Source: an uncultured Granulosicoccus sp. (GTDB lineage Bacteria; Pseudomonadota; Gammaproteobacteria; Granulosicoccales; Granulosicoccaceae). From it: DNA of 64,000 nucleotides. The notes under the pieces were generated by a model. It was not told where the DNA came from. It searched no databases and worked only from the letters and a program-made list of their open reading frames with translations. A program made the position numbers and the translations under genes. Position 1 is the first letter of the stretch, and each line of letters opens with the position of its first letter. The DNA lies in the NCBI GenBank assembly GCA_947495035.1, contig CANLXI010000003.1:124001-188000 (forward strand), given 5' to 3'. This document shows positions 1 to 8,077 of this stretch, one piece after another.

Positions 1-1
1 G

Positions 2-763
2 GAGTCGGATGACAGACTGAGCACCGTCACGGCGGGCTTTGGCTGGATCGATGACAGCATTTATCGCAGTGATACCGGAGGTACGCCAGAGCCTCTGGGC
101 AATGTGCAGCAACCGCGTCCGTTCAGCGAAGGAGGGCGCAGCACACTGGATACCCTGTTCGGAATCAGCCGGGTTCTGAACCGTCTGACCGTGGTCCAGC
201 TGAACCTGTCGTTGAGTGCATCCGATGGTTATCACTCGGACCCGTACAAGGTCATCAGCGCAGCGGATGAAGATGGTCGCATCGTTGCCAATTTTCATGA
301 CAGCCGACCGGATTCACGACTGCGCACCAGTGTATTCGGCAAACTGGTGCATCAGCTGCGCGATACGCAACATTCACTGCATCTGGGGTATCGGCTGTAT
401 CAGGATGACTGGGGCATCCGCTCACACACGGTGGATCTGCGCTATCGTCATCGTTTGAACCGACAACGCTATCTGGAACCCCATGTGCGACTGTACCGGC
501 AGAGCGCGGCCGACTTCTATCAGCGCAAGCTGTCGGTGGATGCCGGCTCCAATCCGCTGCTGCCCGACAATGGCCTCGCCAGTGCCGATTATCGACTGGA
601 TGCCATGAGCAGTGCCACACTGGGGCTGAAATACGGCGTCAGGCTCACTCCCGATACCGAGCTGCGTCTGCGTGCGGAATACCTGGATCAGCGCTTCAGT
701 ACCGCGGTATTCGATCGCAACTCCGCCCTCATTCTGCAGGCCAGTTTTCGCATCGCATTCTGA
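2..763 (+). CDS. DUF3570-type outer-membrane beta-barrel protein, 5'-truncated by the window edge
   Basis: The reading frame is open from the first bases of the window, so the true start lies upstream. The visible 253 residues alternate polar and hydrophobic or aromatic residues in short strands. They end in a terminal phenylalanine (SFRIAF), the usual C-terminal signature of outer-membrane beta-barrels. The pattern of '[15 protein letters not shown]', '[10 protein letters not shown]' and '[19 protein letters not shown]' matches my memory of DUF3570 proteins. In that family a signal peptide and small N-terminal region precede the barrel. The function of the family is unknown. No partner gene is visible upstream. 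Confidence 0.7.
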   Translation, partial: ESDDRLSTVTAGFGWIDDSIYRSDTGGTPEPLGNVQQPRPFSEGGRSTLDTLFGISRVLNRLTVVQLNLSLSASDGYHSDPYKVISAADEDGRIVANFHDSRPDSRLRTSVFGKLVHQLRDTQHSLHLGYRLYQDDWGIRSHTVDLRYRHRLNRQRYLEPHVRLYRQSAADFYQRKLSVDAGSNPLLPDNGLASADYRLDAMSSATLGLKYGVRLTPDTELRLRAEYLDQRFSTAVFDRNSALILQASFRIAF

Positions 764-772
764 TTACCGAGC

Positions 773-786
773 AAGCCCCCGGGCTT
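773..786. terminator. Small GC-rich hairpin after the DUF3570 gene
   Basis: An inverted repeat (AAGCC, four-base loop, GGCTT) lies 10 bases after the DUF3570 stop codon. No T-run follows, so it is only a weak terminator candidate. Confidence 0.25.
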
Positions 787-887
787 CAGGCGATCACGGG
801 CATTCCGAGCGGCGGTGTCCCCTGGCCCCGAGGTTGGCTATACTGGCGGCCAGCACTTTCGCCTTTCCAGCTGCTATCCGGATGCCC

Positions 888-1628
888 ATGGCCACCCAAC
901 TCTCGGTCAATCTGAACGCCATCGCCCAGTTGCGCAATCGACGTGATCTGCCATGGCCCAGCGTCACGGGCATTGGCCGCATTGCCTTGCAAAATGGTGC
1001 GCATGGACTGACCGTACATCCCCGGCCCGACCAGCGTCATACCCGATTCACCGATGTGGCCGAGCTGCGAGCGCTGATCGATGAGGAGTTTTCGCAATGT
1101 GAATTCAATGTGGAAGGCTACCCGACCGAGGATTTCCTGCAACTGGTCGAGAAAAACCGGCCGGAGCAGGTGACACTGGTGCCTGATGACCCGGCGCAGG
1201 CGACATCGGACCACGGTTGGGAATTCAAGTCGCAGCACAACATGTTGGCGCCGATTGTCGAGCGCCTGCACAGCGGCGGCATGCGCGTGTCGCTGTTTGC
1301 CGATGCCGATCCAGAGCAGGTCAAGTGGGCGAAGGATACCGGTTGTGATCGGATCGAGCTGTATACCGGTCCCTATGGCGGCACCTACGATGACGAGGCT
1401 GCGATGCGTGCGGAAGTCGAGCGTCTGGGTGCCACGGCCGATGCCGCCAGAGCGCTGGGATTGGGTGTGAATGCCGGGCACGATCTGACCGTGGCGAATC
1501 TGCCTGCGTTGGTGGCTCGTATACCTTATCTGGACGAAGTATCCATCGGTCATGGCCTGACGGCCGATGCCGTGCAGTTCGGCATGGCCGAAACGGTAAA
1601 GCGGTTCCTGGCAGCCTGCGGCAACTAG
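888..1628 (+). CDS. pdxJ: Pyridoxine 5'-phosphate synthase PdxJ
   Basis: PdxJ condenses 3-amino-2-oxopropyl phosphate with 1-deoxyxylulose 5-phosphate to give pyridoxine 5'-phosphate in the cytoplasm, the last ring-forming step of DXP-dependent vitamin B6 synthesis. The 246-residue product has the TIM-barrel order of the family: an N-terminal '[12 protein letters not shown]' strand, the '[12 protein letters not shown]' segment, '[12 protein letters not shown]', 'IELYTGPY', 'VNAGHDLT' and 'SIGHGLT' near the C-terminus. The strand reads VNLN where E. coli has VNID, so this is a divergent subtype. ATG at 888 aligns with known N-termini, and ATG at 882 is equally possible. Several PLP enzymes elsewhere in the window depend on this cofactor. 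Confidence 0.9.
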   Translation: MATQLSVNLNAIAQLRNRRDLPWPSVTGIGRIALQNGAHGLTVHPRPDQRHTRFTDVAELRALIDEEFSQCEFNVEGYPTEDFLQLVEKNRPEQVTLVPDDPAQATSDHGWEFKSQHNMLAPIVERLHSGGMRVSLFADADPEQVKWAKDTGCDRIELYTGPYGGTYDDEAAMRAEVERLGATADAARALGLGVNAGHDLTVANLPALVARIPYLDEVSIGHGLTADAVQFGMAETVKRFLAACGN

Positions 1629-1706
1629 CCTGAGGTCGCTCTGGCCGGTGTTTCGGGCTTGCGCTCACGTTCAATGGCACTTCCTTGACAATTCGGAGAT
1701 GGCTTG

Positions 1707-2303
1707 ATGAAGAAGACACTGTTGTTAGCAAGCTTGCTGGGTCTGTCGGCAGGCGTGACGAGCTCATCGCTGCTGGCCGCCGCCCAGCAGTACTCACTCG
1801 ATCCGGAGCACACCACGGTTGCATTCCTGATCGAACACGTCGGTTATGCGAAAACGCTGGGATATTTTTCCGATGTGTCCGGCACCTTTAGCTACGATGA
1901 CGAGACGGGGCAATTGACGGATGTCGTGATTACCGTCAAGACTGACAGCGTCCAGTCAGACCACAAGGCACGTGACAAGCATGTGCGCAGCAAGGACTTT
2001 CTGAACACGAAGAAATTTCCGGAGATGAGCTTCACGGCAGACAATATCGCTGTGCAGGGCGATGGAACAGCGGACATCGCCGGAGAATTGCAGCTGCTGG
2101 GAACGAGCCAGCCACTGAGTCTGACAGCGACACTCAACAAGGCAGACAAGTATCCGTTCGGGCACAAGCAGTTCACGCTTGGCGTGTCGGCACGTGGACA
2201 GCTGCAGCGCAGCGATTACGGCATGGACTACGGGGTAGCGAATGCGCTGGTAGGAGATGTGGTTGAACTGATCATCGAGACCGAGGCCAATCGGCAGCAG
2301 TAA
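1707..2303 (+). CDS. YceI-family periplasmic lipocalin-like protein
   Basis: YceI proteins form a lipocalin-like barrel that binds isoprenoid or other lipophilic ligands in the periplasm. The product has a signal peptide (MKKTLLLASLLGLSAG, probable cleavage after AAA near residue 26). It is followed by the family landmarks 'YSLDPEHTTVAFLIEHVGYAKTLGYF', 'VQSDHKARDKHVRSKDFLNTKKFPEMSF' and 'ALVGDVVELIIETEA'. At 198 residues it has the usual length. ATG at 1707 is chosen because GGAG (1695-1698) lies 8 bases upstream; the TTG one codon earlier is less likely. The ligand is unknown. Confidence 0.9.
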   Translation: MKKTLLLASLLGLSAGVTSSSLLAAAQQYSLDPEHTTVAFLIEHVGYAKTLGYFSDVSGTFSYDDETGQLTDVVITVKTDSVQSDHKARDKHVRSKDFLNTKKFPEMSFTADNIAVQGDGTADIAGELQLLGTSQPLSLTATLNKADKYPFGHKQFTLGVSARGQLQRSDYGMDYGVANALVGDVVELIIETEANRQQ

Positions 2304-2306
2304 TTC

Positions 2307-3998
2307 TCATTCGAACAAGATCGAGAGACTGCCACGCAATGAGGCCATTCTCTGGCTCTGGATACTGTCATCGGGTTGCATGCCGTCGACCCACTGCGCG
2401 TCAGGCAGGCGAGCCAGCAGGGACGAGTCTCGACTGATGAAATGAATCGGTACGTCTCCGCTGGCCCCCCAGCCATTGATGATGGGTGGGGGTTGGTGAT
2501 CACCGACCACGATGATGAGCGCGTCATCGGCAAATTGCGCGGCATACTCTCCGAGTATTTCCAGCGTGTAGTCGAAGGATCGGATATACATGTCCTGAAC
2601 CCGGTCGCGGTATTTCCAGCTGATCGGTTCTCCGAAACGCTGAGAGCCATCGAACAGGGAGCCATCACCGATAGTGTCCCAATCCACCTTCTGCGGAAGT
2701 GGGGTCCATGGGGCATGCGTTGACAGTAATGCAAGCGTGGCCATGATGGGGCCGTCGTGTTGATGTCTCAGGGCCTGCTCGAAATGTGACAGGGTATATT
2801 GATCCGGCATGGTGACATAACCAAAGCGTTCACCGGCATAGCCCATGTCGGCAGCAACATGCAGTGATTCGTAGCCGTACCAGGCCCCTTCCGGCCAGGC
2901 CAGTTGTATCGCCGGCATGACGCCGATGGTATGCCAGCCTGCTCGCTGGAACAGTCTGCTCAGGGAATTGCGATCGGTACTGATCAGACGATCGAAGCGT
3001 GCCTGGTTATCGACTTCCAGCCCGGATTGCAAGGTGGCGTGTGCCAGCCAGCTGCGGCCGCCTCGAATCGGTGATGTCAGCCAGCCACTACGAGCCTTGA
3101 GACCAGCCTTCTCCAGTGTGTTTTCGGTGGTTGTCAATCGATTCCGCGCCGCGTCTGCGAAGCGCTCGGCGTCCAGATAACCCCGACCATAGGATTCCAC
3201 GAAGACCAGTATCACGTCACGTCCCTGCAGGCTGGCGAATGTCGGCTCGCTCCGGTCCAGCACGGTATCCTCTTGCAGTTCGCCGATGAACAGCTGTTGA
3301 TCCCTGATCGAGGCCAGCAGGCTGGTGATGCGTTGTCTGAATTCAGGTACGACTCGAGCGCTGATCGTGAACGATTCACGGCTCGGTTCGACCTTGTACA
3401 ACAGGATCGAACCGATCATCAGACTGATCAGGCTCAGCGGAATGAGCAAGCGTCGTGTGCGTCCCCGGGTTTGTGCGATAGTAAGCAACCCGCGATACAG
3501 CAAGCCGGCCAGCAAGCCCAGAACCAGCAGCATGAGTAGAACCACCACTGCCGCCTCCAGCGGACCGATTGTTGTCGACGCGAGATTCCAGCCATCTGCC
3601 AGCAGGTGCATCTCCAGCAGTGGATTGAAGCGCCGATTGAATGCGAGAAAGGACCCCAGGTCGGCCAGTCGCAACAACAACAGCGATCCCAGTGTCAGGA
3701 CCAGCACCTTGCCAAGCCAGTATGCGGCTCGTCCTTTAACCAACAGCAAGGCCAGCACGATGACCGGCATTTCGAGCGGAATCTGTCGCAGTGTGTCCCC
3801 ATCGAATTCTCCGGGGTGTCCCGGAAACAGCAATGTCAGGTAGAGCAGCAGCAGCGAGAGACCGACTGCGATGAGCGACGAATTGCCGGATGCGGATGTG
3901 TCGAGTGACAGGCGCGAACCTGAAGTGACACGACCGTCTGGAGCCGGCGATGGCTCCGTGGGCTCGATCCCCTTGTCCCGAAGGCGTGTCTTGCGCAT
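2307..3998 (-). CDS. Membrane-anchored sulfatase-fold phosphotransferase (LtaS/OpgB-like)
   Basis: The product has about 563 residues. Four or five N-terminal membrane segments (for example LIAVGLSLLLLYLTLLF) are followed by a periplasmic alkaline-phosphatase/sulfatase-fold domain. Visible active-site elements are the metal-binding Glu in 'VILVFVESYGRGYLD', the likely nucleophile region 'GGRSWLAHATLQSG', and the C-terminal 'VVGDHQPP' Asp-His pair. This order fits lipoteichoic-acid-synthase, phosphoglycerol and phosphoethanolamine transferases. It probably moves a phospholipid head group onto a glycan or lipid; the acceptor is unknown. ATG at 3998 is preferred, and ATG at 4028 is possible. Either start overlaps the 5' end of the divergent gene at 3871. 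The neighbouring CDP-alcohol phosphatidyltransferase fits an envelope role. Confidence 0.75.
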   Translation of the reverse strand: MRKTRLRDKGIEPTEPSPAPDGRVTSGSRLSLDTSASGNSSLIAVGLSLLLLYLTLLFPGHPGEFDGDTLRQIPLEMPVIVLALLLVKGRAAYWLGKVLVLTLGSLLLLRLADLGSFLAFNRRFNPLLEMHLLADGWNLASTTIGPLEAAVVVLLMLLVLGLLAGLLYRGLLTIAQTRGRTRRLLIPLSLISLMIGSILLYKVEPSRESFTISARVVPEFRQRITSLLASIRDQQLFIGELQEDTVLDRSEPTFASLQGRDVILVFVESYGRGYLDAERFADAARNRLTTTENTLEKAGLKARSGWLTSPIRGGRSWLAHATLQSGLEVDNQARFDRLISTDRNSLSRLFQRAGWHTIGVMPAIQLAWPEGAWYGYESLHVAADMGYAGERFGYVTMPDQYTLSHFEQALRHQHDGPIMATLALLSTHAPWTPLPQKVDWDTIGDGSLFDGSQRFGEPISWKYRDRVQDMYIRSFDYTLEILGEYAAQFADDALIIVVGDHQPPPIINGWGASGDVPIHFISRDSSLLARLPDAQWVDGMQPDDSIQSQRMASLRGSLSILFE

Positions 3999-4884
3999 TG
4001 TGCTGACGGTCCTGTTATTGTTGCTCATTGCCTGGCTGGTCGATCTTCGAGCGGCAATGCGCCTGTTTGCCGAAGCGCAGTGGCGTTGGGTGCTGATGGG
4101 CTTGCTCATTGTCCAGCTGCAGATCGTGCTCTCTGCACTGCGTTGGCAGATCACGGCAGTTCGACTCGGCCAGGGTCTGAGCGTTCCCCGTGCCATTCAG
4201 GAATACTATCTGGCAACCCTGGCCAATCTGAGCCTGCCGGGTGGTGTCAGCGGGGATGCGGCCCGCATCTATCGTAACCGGTATTCGGCAGGCGCCGCGG
4301 CGTCGGCCAGAAGCGTCGTGATCGAACGACTGGCAGGGCAGCTTGCCTTGCTGCTGGTCGCCATCATCGGCTGGCTCCTGTGGCCCCTGCTGATGCACGA
4401 TGCGACGCCGGAGGCGACTGCTCGAATACTGCTGGTGGCATTGTTGCTGCTCACAGGGCTGTGCATGATCGCCATCATTCTTCGCAGATTTGCTGGCGCA
4501 AAGGTGGCAGCATTGTTCGATGCGATGGGGACGGCCTTGCACCGTGTGTGGGTGGAAGACCGTCAGTGGCAGATTCAGTCCTTGCTGAGTCTGGCGGTGG
4601 TTGCGACCTATCTCGCCGTTTTTGCCTGTAGCGCATTGGCCCTGCATCAGGCTTTGCCGCTGGGCGGTATCATCAGCGTGGTACCGCTGGTACTGCTCAG
4701 CATGGTCATTCCCCTGTCCATCGGTGGTTGGGGCATTCGGGAAGCAGTTGCTGTCTCGCTGTGGCCGCTGATGGGGCTGTCGGTGGAGGCCGCCATCGGT
4801 ACCAGCGTGCTGTATGGCCTGATATCCACTGTCGGTAGCCTGCCCGGGGCATTGTTGGTTCTGCGATCAACCGCGAGTGAATGA
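3871..4884 (+). CDS. Lysylphosphatidylglycerol synthase/UPF0104-type integral membrane protein
   Basis: This 337-residue protein has about eight hydrophobic helices. They begin near residue 40 (VLRIVLTVLLLLLIAWLVDL), after a charged cytoplasmic tail. 'QWRWVLMGLLIVQLQIVLSALRWQI', 'NLSLPGGVSGDAARIYR', 'VVIERLAGQLALLL' and 'IGGWGIREAVAV' are typical of the LPG_synthase_TM (YbhN-like) family. Some members flip or handle lipids; many have no known substrate. GTG codons at 3898, 3925 or 3958 are alternative starts that would shorten the overlap with the divergent sulfatase-fold gene. It ends 15 bases before the convergent CDP-alcohol phosphatidyltransferase. A lipid or lipid-linked-sugar role is inferred from context only. 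Confidence 0.75.
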   Translation: MSDELPDADVSSDRREPEVTRPSGAGDGSVGSIPLSRRRVLRIVLTVLLLLLIAWLVDLRAAMRLFAEAQWRWVLMGLLIVQLQIVLSALRWQITAVRLGQGLSVPRAIQEYYLATLANLSLPGGVSGDAARIYRNRYSAGAAASARSVVIERLAGQLALLLVAIIGWLLWPLLMHDATPEATARILLVALLLLTGLCMIAIILRRFAGAKVAALFDAMGTALHRVWVEDRQWQIQSLLSLAVVATYLAVFACSALALHQALPLGGIISVVPLVLLSMVIPLSIGGWGIREAVAVSLWPLMGLSVEAAIGTSVLYGLISTVGSLPGALLVLRSTASE

Positions 4885-4899
4885 CAACAGCCGGGTTGT

Positions 4900-5697
4900 T
4901 CATGAGGGCCGTGTGAGCAGCCAGTGCGTGTCGCGGACGAAGGAGGCTGAGAGAAGCAGGCAGGCAACCATGCCCAGAGCGGTGGACCAGGGAGGGGAAA
5001 CCCATGGCGAGAGTATTGCGCATAGCGTGGCCAGCTGGACGACGCAGATCAGTTTGCGTCGAAAGGACGGGAACAGGGGATTGTCCAGCGCAGTGCATAC
5101 GACACCTGCCAGCACGAAGCCGTAGCGCATGAGACCCAGCAGCAGAATCCAGATGCCGGTTTTGCCCGATTGCCATACCAGGACGCTGATGACCAGCGTC
5201 AGCAAGGCGTCGATTTCCATGTCGAAACGTGCACCGAATGCCGAGGCAAGGTGGGTACGCCGCGCCAGATAGCCATCCAGGCCATCAAGGGTCAGCAGCA
5301 GGACCGAGCACAGGGAGAGCAATGCCAGACCAGGCGGTGGCAGTTGGGACACGACCGGAATCCAGCCGGCAAGCAGCACGGTACCCGCTGCCCTGTACAG
5401 GGTCAGGACATTGGCTGCACCGAAACGCGCATGAGGATGATCAGGCAGTCCTTTCCAGGATAGCCAACAGATGACAAGCCATGGCAGCAGTGTCATCAGG
5501 ATCATCTGCGCCAGGTTTGTCTTGTCTGCAGGATCTGCGATCAGTGACAATTCGACCCACAGGATGATCAGCATGCACAGAGAGGCAAGGCAACAGTGCT
5601 GAAGTAGCTGACGAGACAGGGTTGGAGCGGCAACCGCCACCTTCGACTCCTGAGGTGTCCTGTCTGTGCGGCGTGTCCGCACGGGTACTGCTTTCAC
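4900..5697 (-). CDS. CDP-alcohol phosphatidyltransferase family membrane enzyme
   Basis: This 265-residue, multi-spanning protein displaces CMP from a CDP-activated lipid or alcohol with an alcohol acceptor. The full family signature is present at about residues 141-163: DG-x2-AR-x8-G-x3-D-x3-D (DGYLARR...GARFDMEID), with all acidic metal ligands intact. The N-terminal 90 residues include two extra hydrophobic helices not needed for the core. It starts at GTG 5697, which overlaps the TGA of ribA by 4 bases, so translation of the two is probably coupled. Phosphatidylglycerophosphate or phosphatidylserine synthase functions cannot be told apart from sequence alone. Confidence 0.85.
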   Translation of the reverse strand: MKAVPVRTRRTDRTPQESKVAVAAPTLSRQLLQHCCLASLCMLIILWVELSLIADPADKTNLAQMILMTLLPWLVICWLSWKGLPDHPHARFGAANVLTLYRAAGTVLLAGWIPVVSQLPPPGLALLSLCSVLLLTLDGLDGYLARRTHLASAFGARFDMEIDALLTLVISVLVWQSGKTGIWILLLGLMRYGFVLAGVVCTALDNPLFPSFRRKLICVVQLATLCAILSPWVSPPWSTALGMVACLLLSASFVRDTHWLLTRPS

Positions 5698-6773
5698 ACA
5701 AGGGACTCGACCAGACTATCCCCGTGCAAGAGGTGGCCTGCGCGTGTCCGTTTGGTTTCCAGATAGCGTGCATTGTGCATGTTCACCGGCGTGTGGGACG
5801 GCAGGCGGTCAACGACATCGATGCCCTCACGCTGCAGTGCCTCGATTTTCAGCGGGTTGTTGGTCATCAGCCGAATACGTTGAACATCCAGAGCCTTGAG
5901 CATGGTGGTGGCTGCCTGGTATTGTCGGTCATCTTCACCGAACCCCAGATGTTCGTTGGCCTCCAGGGTATCCAGACCCTCATCCTGCAACTGATAGGCG
6001 CGCAGCTTGCTGGCCAGCCCGATACCGCGACCCTCCTGGGACAGGTAGAGGATGATGCCGCCGCCTGCCGATGCCATGCTGTGGATGGCGCTGCTGAGTT
6101 GTTCGCCGCAATCGCAGCGCAGACTGCCGAGAATATCACCGGTGAAACAGGATGAATGCAATCTGACAGTGACTGCCTGACTGCGGTCCGGACGACCGAC
6201 TGTCATCGCCACGTGTTCAGCCGAACCGTGACGTTCGCGGAAAACCGCCAGCTCCACACTGTCGGCACCGGCCAGTGGAATGCGAGTGCGGCTCAATGCC
6301 ATCAGCTTCGAGGTGTCGGGTTCATGCAGCAGCGCATCGTCGACACTGGTACTCAGGATCGATCCTGGTCCCACCGGCAGGGCATAGCTGAGCAATGCCG
6401 GTAGAGTATGCGCCTGCCGAGCCAGACGCAGCGCCGCCAGCGAGGAATCGGCTGCAAGGTGCCACTGATCCTGCTCCGGTACGGACCGCCTAAGCGTCTC
6501 CAGCCCTGCCAGTTGCCGTACGGTGTGCAGTGGTGCCTTGGCAGGTAGAGACAGCACAGCCGCCCTTGAGCGAGCGGTGTGTCCAAGCACCTCGGCGCGG
6601 TTGGCAGAGAGGATCAGTTGGCACGGCCCTGCCTGTTGAATGGCTGCCAGCATGTCCTGGGTCAGGCTCTCGACCAGGGTGATTGCCCGGTTGCCGGCGG
6701 GGTCGGTGAGGACCACTTCGCGGCCTCGTTGCAGCTCAACGATGCACCGTTCTACTGCCAGTGGATCAGTCAT
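5694..6773 (-). CDS. ribA: GTP cyclohydrolase II with a degenerate N-terminal DHBP-synthase-like region
   Basis: RibA opens the imidazole ring of GTP to give 2,5-diamino-6-ribosylamino-4(3H)-pyrimidinone 5'-phosphate, formate and pyrophosphate. The C-terminal half carries the zinc site in 'SSCFTGDILGSLRCDCG' (Cys 209, 220 and 222 from this start), then 'YLSQEGRGIGL', 'ANEHLGFGEDDR' and 'RLMTNNPLK'. Residues 1-170 resemble the start of DHBP synthase (VERCIVELQRGREVVL) but lack its acidic DDEDRENEGD loop. They are therefore unlikely to make dihydroxybutanone phosphate. ATG at 6773 is used; ATG at 6803 would add ten residues. It may feed riboflavin or the pterin-like pathway proposed in the findings. 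Confidence 0.88.
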   Translation of the reverse strand: MTDPLAVERCIVELQRGREVVLTDPAGNRAITLVESLTQDMLAAIQQAGPCQLILSANRAEVLGHTARSRAAVLSLPAKAPLHTVRQLAGLETLRRSVPEQDQWHLAADSSLAALRLARQAHTLPALLSYALPVGPGSILSTSVDDALLHEPDTSKLMALSRTRIPLAGADSVELAVFRERHGSAEHVAMTVGRPDRSQAVTVRLHSSCFTGDILGSLRCDCGEQLSSAIHSMASAGGGIILYLSQEGRGIGLASKLRAYQLQDEGLDTLEANEHLGFGEDDRQYQAATTMLKALDVQRIRLMTNNPLKIEALQREGIDVVDRLPSHTPVNMHNARYLETKRTRAGHLLHGDSLVESLV

Positions 6774-6954
6774 CTGTTTGTCTTGAGTTCTGGAGCAGGT
6801 CATCCGTCTGGTTGCTGAGTCCTTGTGTTGAACACTATACGGTGAGACCGGAGAATTGGGTTACCAGGGTAAGGATTTACCCGATCAGTCAGCTTCTGAT
6901 CATGCTTTCAGGCAACAGTTCCGAAACGTTCTTCGAGTGCCTGCCGTGTTGCTC

Positions 6955-7737
6955 TCAATGACCGATCAAGGTGCTCAGCTCCGGAGGTTTGCCTCCTATC
7001 AGACTGGTAACGCGAGCAGTCGATGCCATCAGCTCCGTGGACCATCCCTGCAACTCGCTGAGCGGGCAACGCTGATGCAGGCTCCATATGTTCAGGACAG
7101 CGATGGGTTCCGACAGGTAATTGAAAATGGGTGCCGATATGCCGACGAAATGGTCATATTCCTCGCGATCGTTGACCGCGAATCCGGTCTTGCGGACTTC
7201 CTTGAGTGCCTTGAGGTATTTGCTTGCGGAGGTGATCGTGTTGGCAGTGTATTTCTCGAAGTGATGTCCATCGAGTTTGGTCTTGATGGCGCTGTCAGGG
7301 CGAAATGCCATCAGGGCCTTGCCTGAGGCGGAGCAATGGAAGGGCTCGCGCATGCCCGGCTGTGGAATCGGGCCGATGGACTGCGGTGCTTCCAGGATCC
7401 GCAGATAGACGGTATCCGAACCGACGGGCACGCCGATGGTGACATTCTGGCGCACCAGCTTGTGCAGGCGCATCATTTCGTTCAGTGCCAGTATCTGGAT
7501 GTCATAACCCTGGTAGGCGTTCTTGACCAGATCGAACAGTTTGGGACCCAGCAGGTAGGTCTTGCCTTTCTCGTCGTACTGGAGCACCCCATATTGCAAT
7601 CCCAGTGCCAGCAGTCGATGCAGAGTGCTCTTGTGCAGGCCGCTGTCGGCAACCAGCTCAGAGAAGGTTCTGGGCTTTTTCGACTCACTGACCAGTGTCA
7701 GGACATGCAGTAATTTCTCTACTATCGAGCTTTTCAT
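6955..7737 (-). CDS. IclR-family transcriptional regulator
   Basis: This is a 260-residue one-component regulator. An N-terminal winged helix-turn-helix (VEKLLHVLTLVSE, TFSELVADSGLHKSTLHRLLALGLQYGVLQY) is followed by the GAF-like IclR effector domain (HCSASGKALMAF, GFAVNDREEYDHFVGISAPIF). It lies on the same strand as, and downstream of, the taurine-type transporter genes, separated by a strong hairpin at 8037-8063. It probably responds to the imported substrate and controls the transporter, the divergent flavoprotein, or both. ATATCGC half-sites before this gene and before the transporter operon support this weakly. Confidence 0.9.
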   Translation of the reverse strand: MKSSIVEKLLHVLTLVSESKKPRTFSELVADSGLHKSTLHRLLALGLQYGVLQYDEKGKTYLLGPKLFDLVKNAYQGYDIQILALNEMMRLHKLVRQNVTIGVPVGSDTVYLRILEAPQSIGPIPQPGMREPFHCSASGKALMAFRPDSAIKTKLDGHHFEKYTANTITSASKYLKALKEVRKTGFAVNDREEYDHFVGISAPIFNYLSEPIAVLNIWSLHQRCPLSELQGWSTELMASTARVTSLIGGKPPELSTLIGH

Positions 7738-8036
7738 ATTGTTGTATATCGCTCATTGTTCTGGTATCCACGGTTCGCGATATCCGGGCGCCCGGGATGT
7801 TCTACCGGCGCAGCTCATCGGTTGCATGGCACCACCTGACCAAATGCCAGGAAGTCGCCCGCTGGTGTGGTGATCGGGCAAGGTCGCCGGGTTGGTCAAA
7901 CCGCCTGTTTCTCTGCCTCCTGGCAGATTCCCCGCTTCGATGAAAGGTGTCAGTGGCATTGACAATCCTTCGCAGGTGGTGTTCGAGGAGTCTCCTTACG
8001 CCAGCATTGTTGCTGCAGGGGAGGTCGAGTAATGCA
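7738..8036. other. Intergenic region upstream of the IclR gene
   Basis: About 300 bases hold no credible ORF. The part next to the IclR start is AT-richer and carries the ATATCGC/GCGATAT pair listed separately. I see nothing else in the rest. Confidence 0.5.
7746..7783. promoter_or_regulatory. Candidate operator: ATATCGC ... GCGATAT before the IclR gene
   Basis: ATATCGC (7746-7752) and its reverse complement GCGATAT (7777-7783) lie 31 bases apart centre to centre, about three helical turns. A related pair lies before the transporter operon at 11318-11356. Binding by the IclR protein is inference. Confidence 0.3.
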
Positions 8037-8063
8037 CTGCGGGTTGTCGCTGACAACCCGCAG
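8037..8063 (-). terminator. Strong hairpin terminator after the taurine-type transporter operon
   Basis: A perfect 12-bp stem (CTGCGGGTTGTC / GACAACCCGCAG) with a three-base loop lies 14 bases past the permease stop. No long T-run follows on the minus strand, but the stem is strong. It separates the transporter genes from the IclR gene. Confidence 0.7.
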
Positions 8064-8077
8064 TCTTGCAGACGTGA

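Noticed and set aside
6774..6954. FMN riboswitch before ribA
   Set aside because: The region is short and I could not find the multi-stem RFN consensus. No riboswitch could be supported here or before adenine deaminase.
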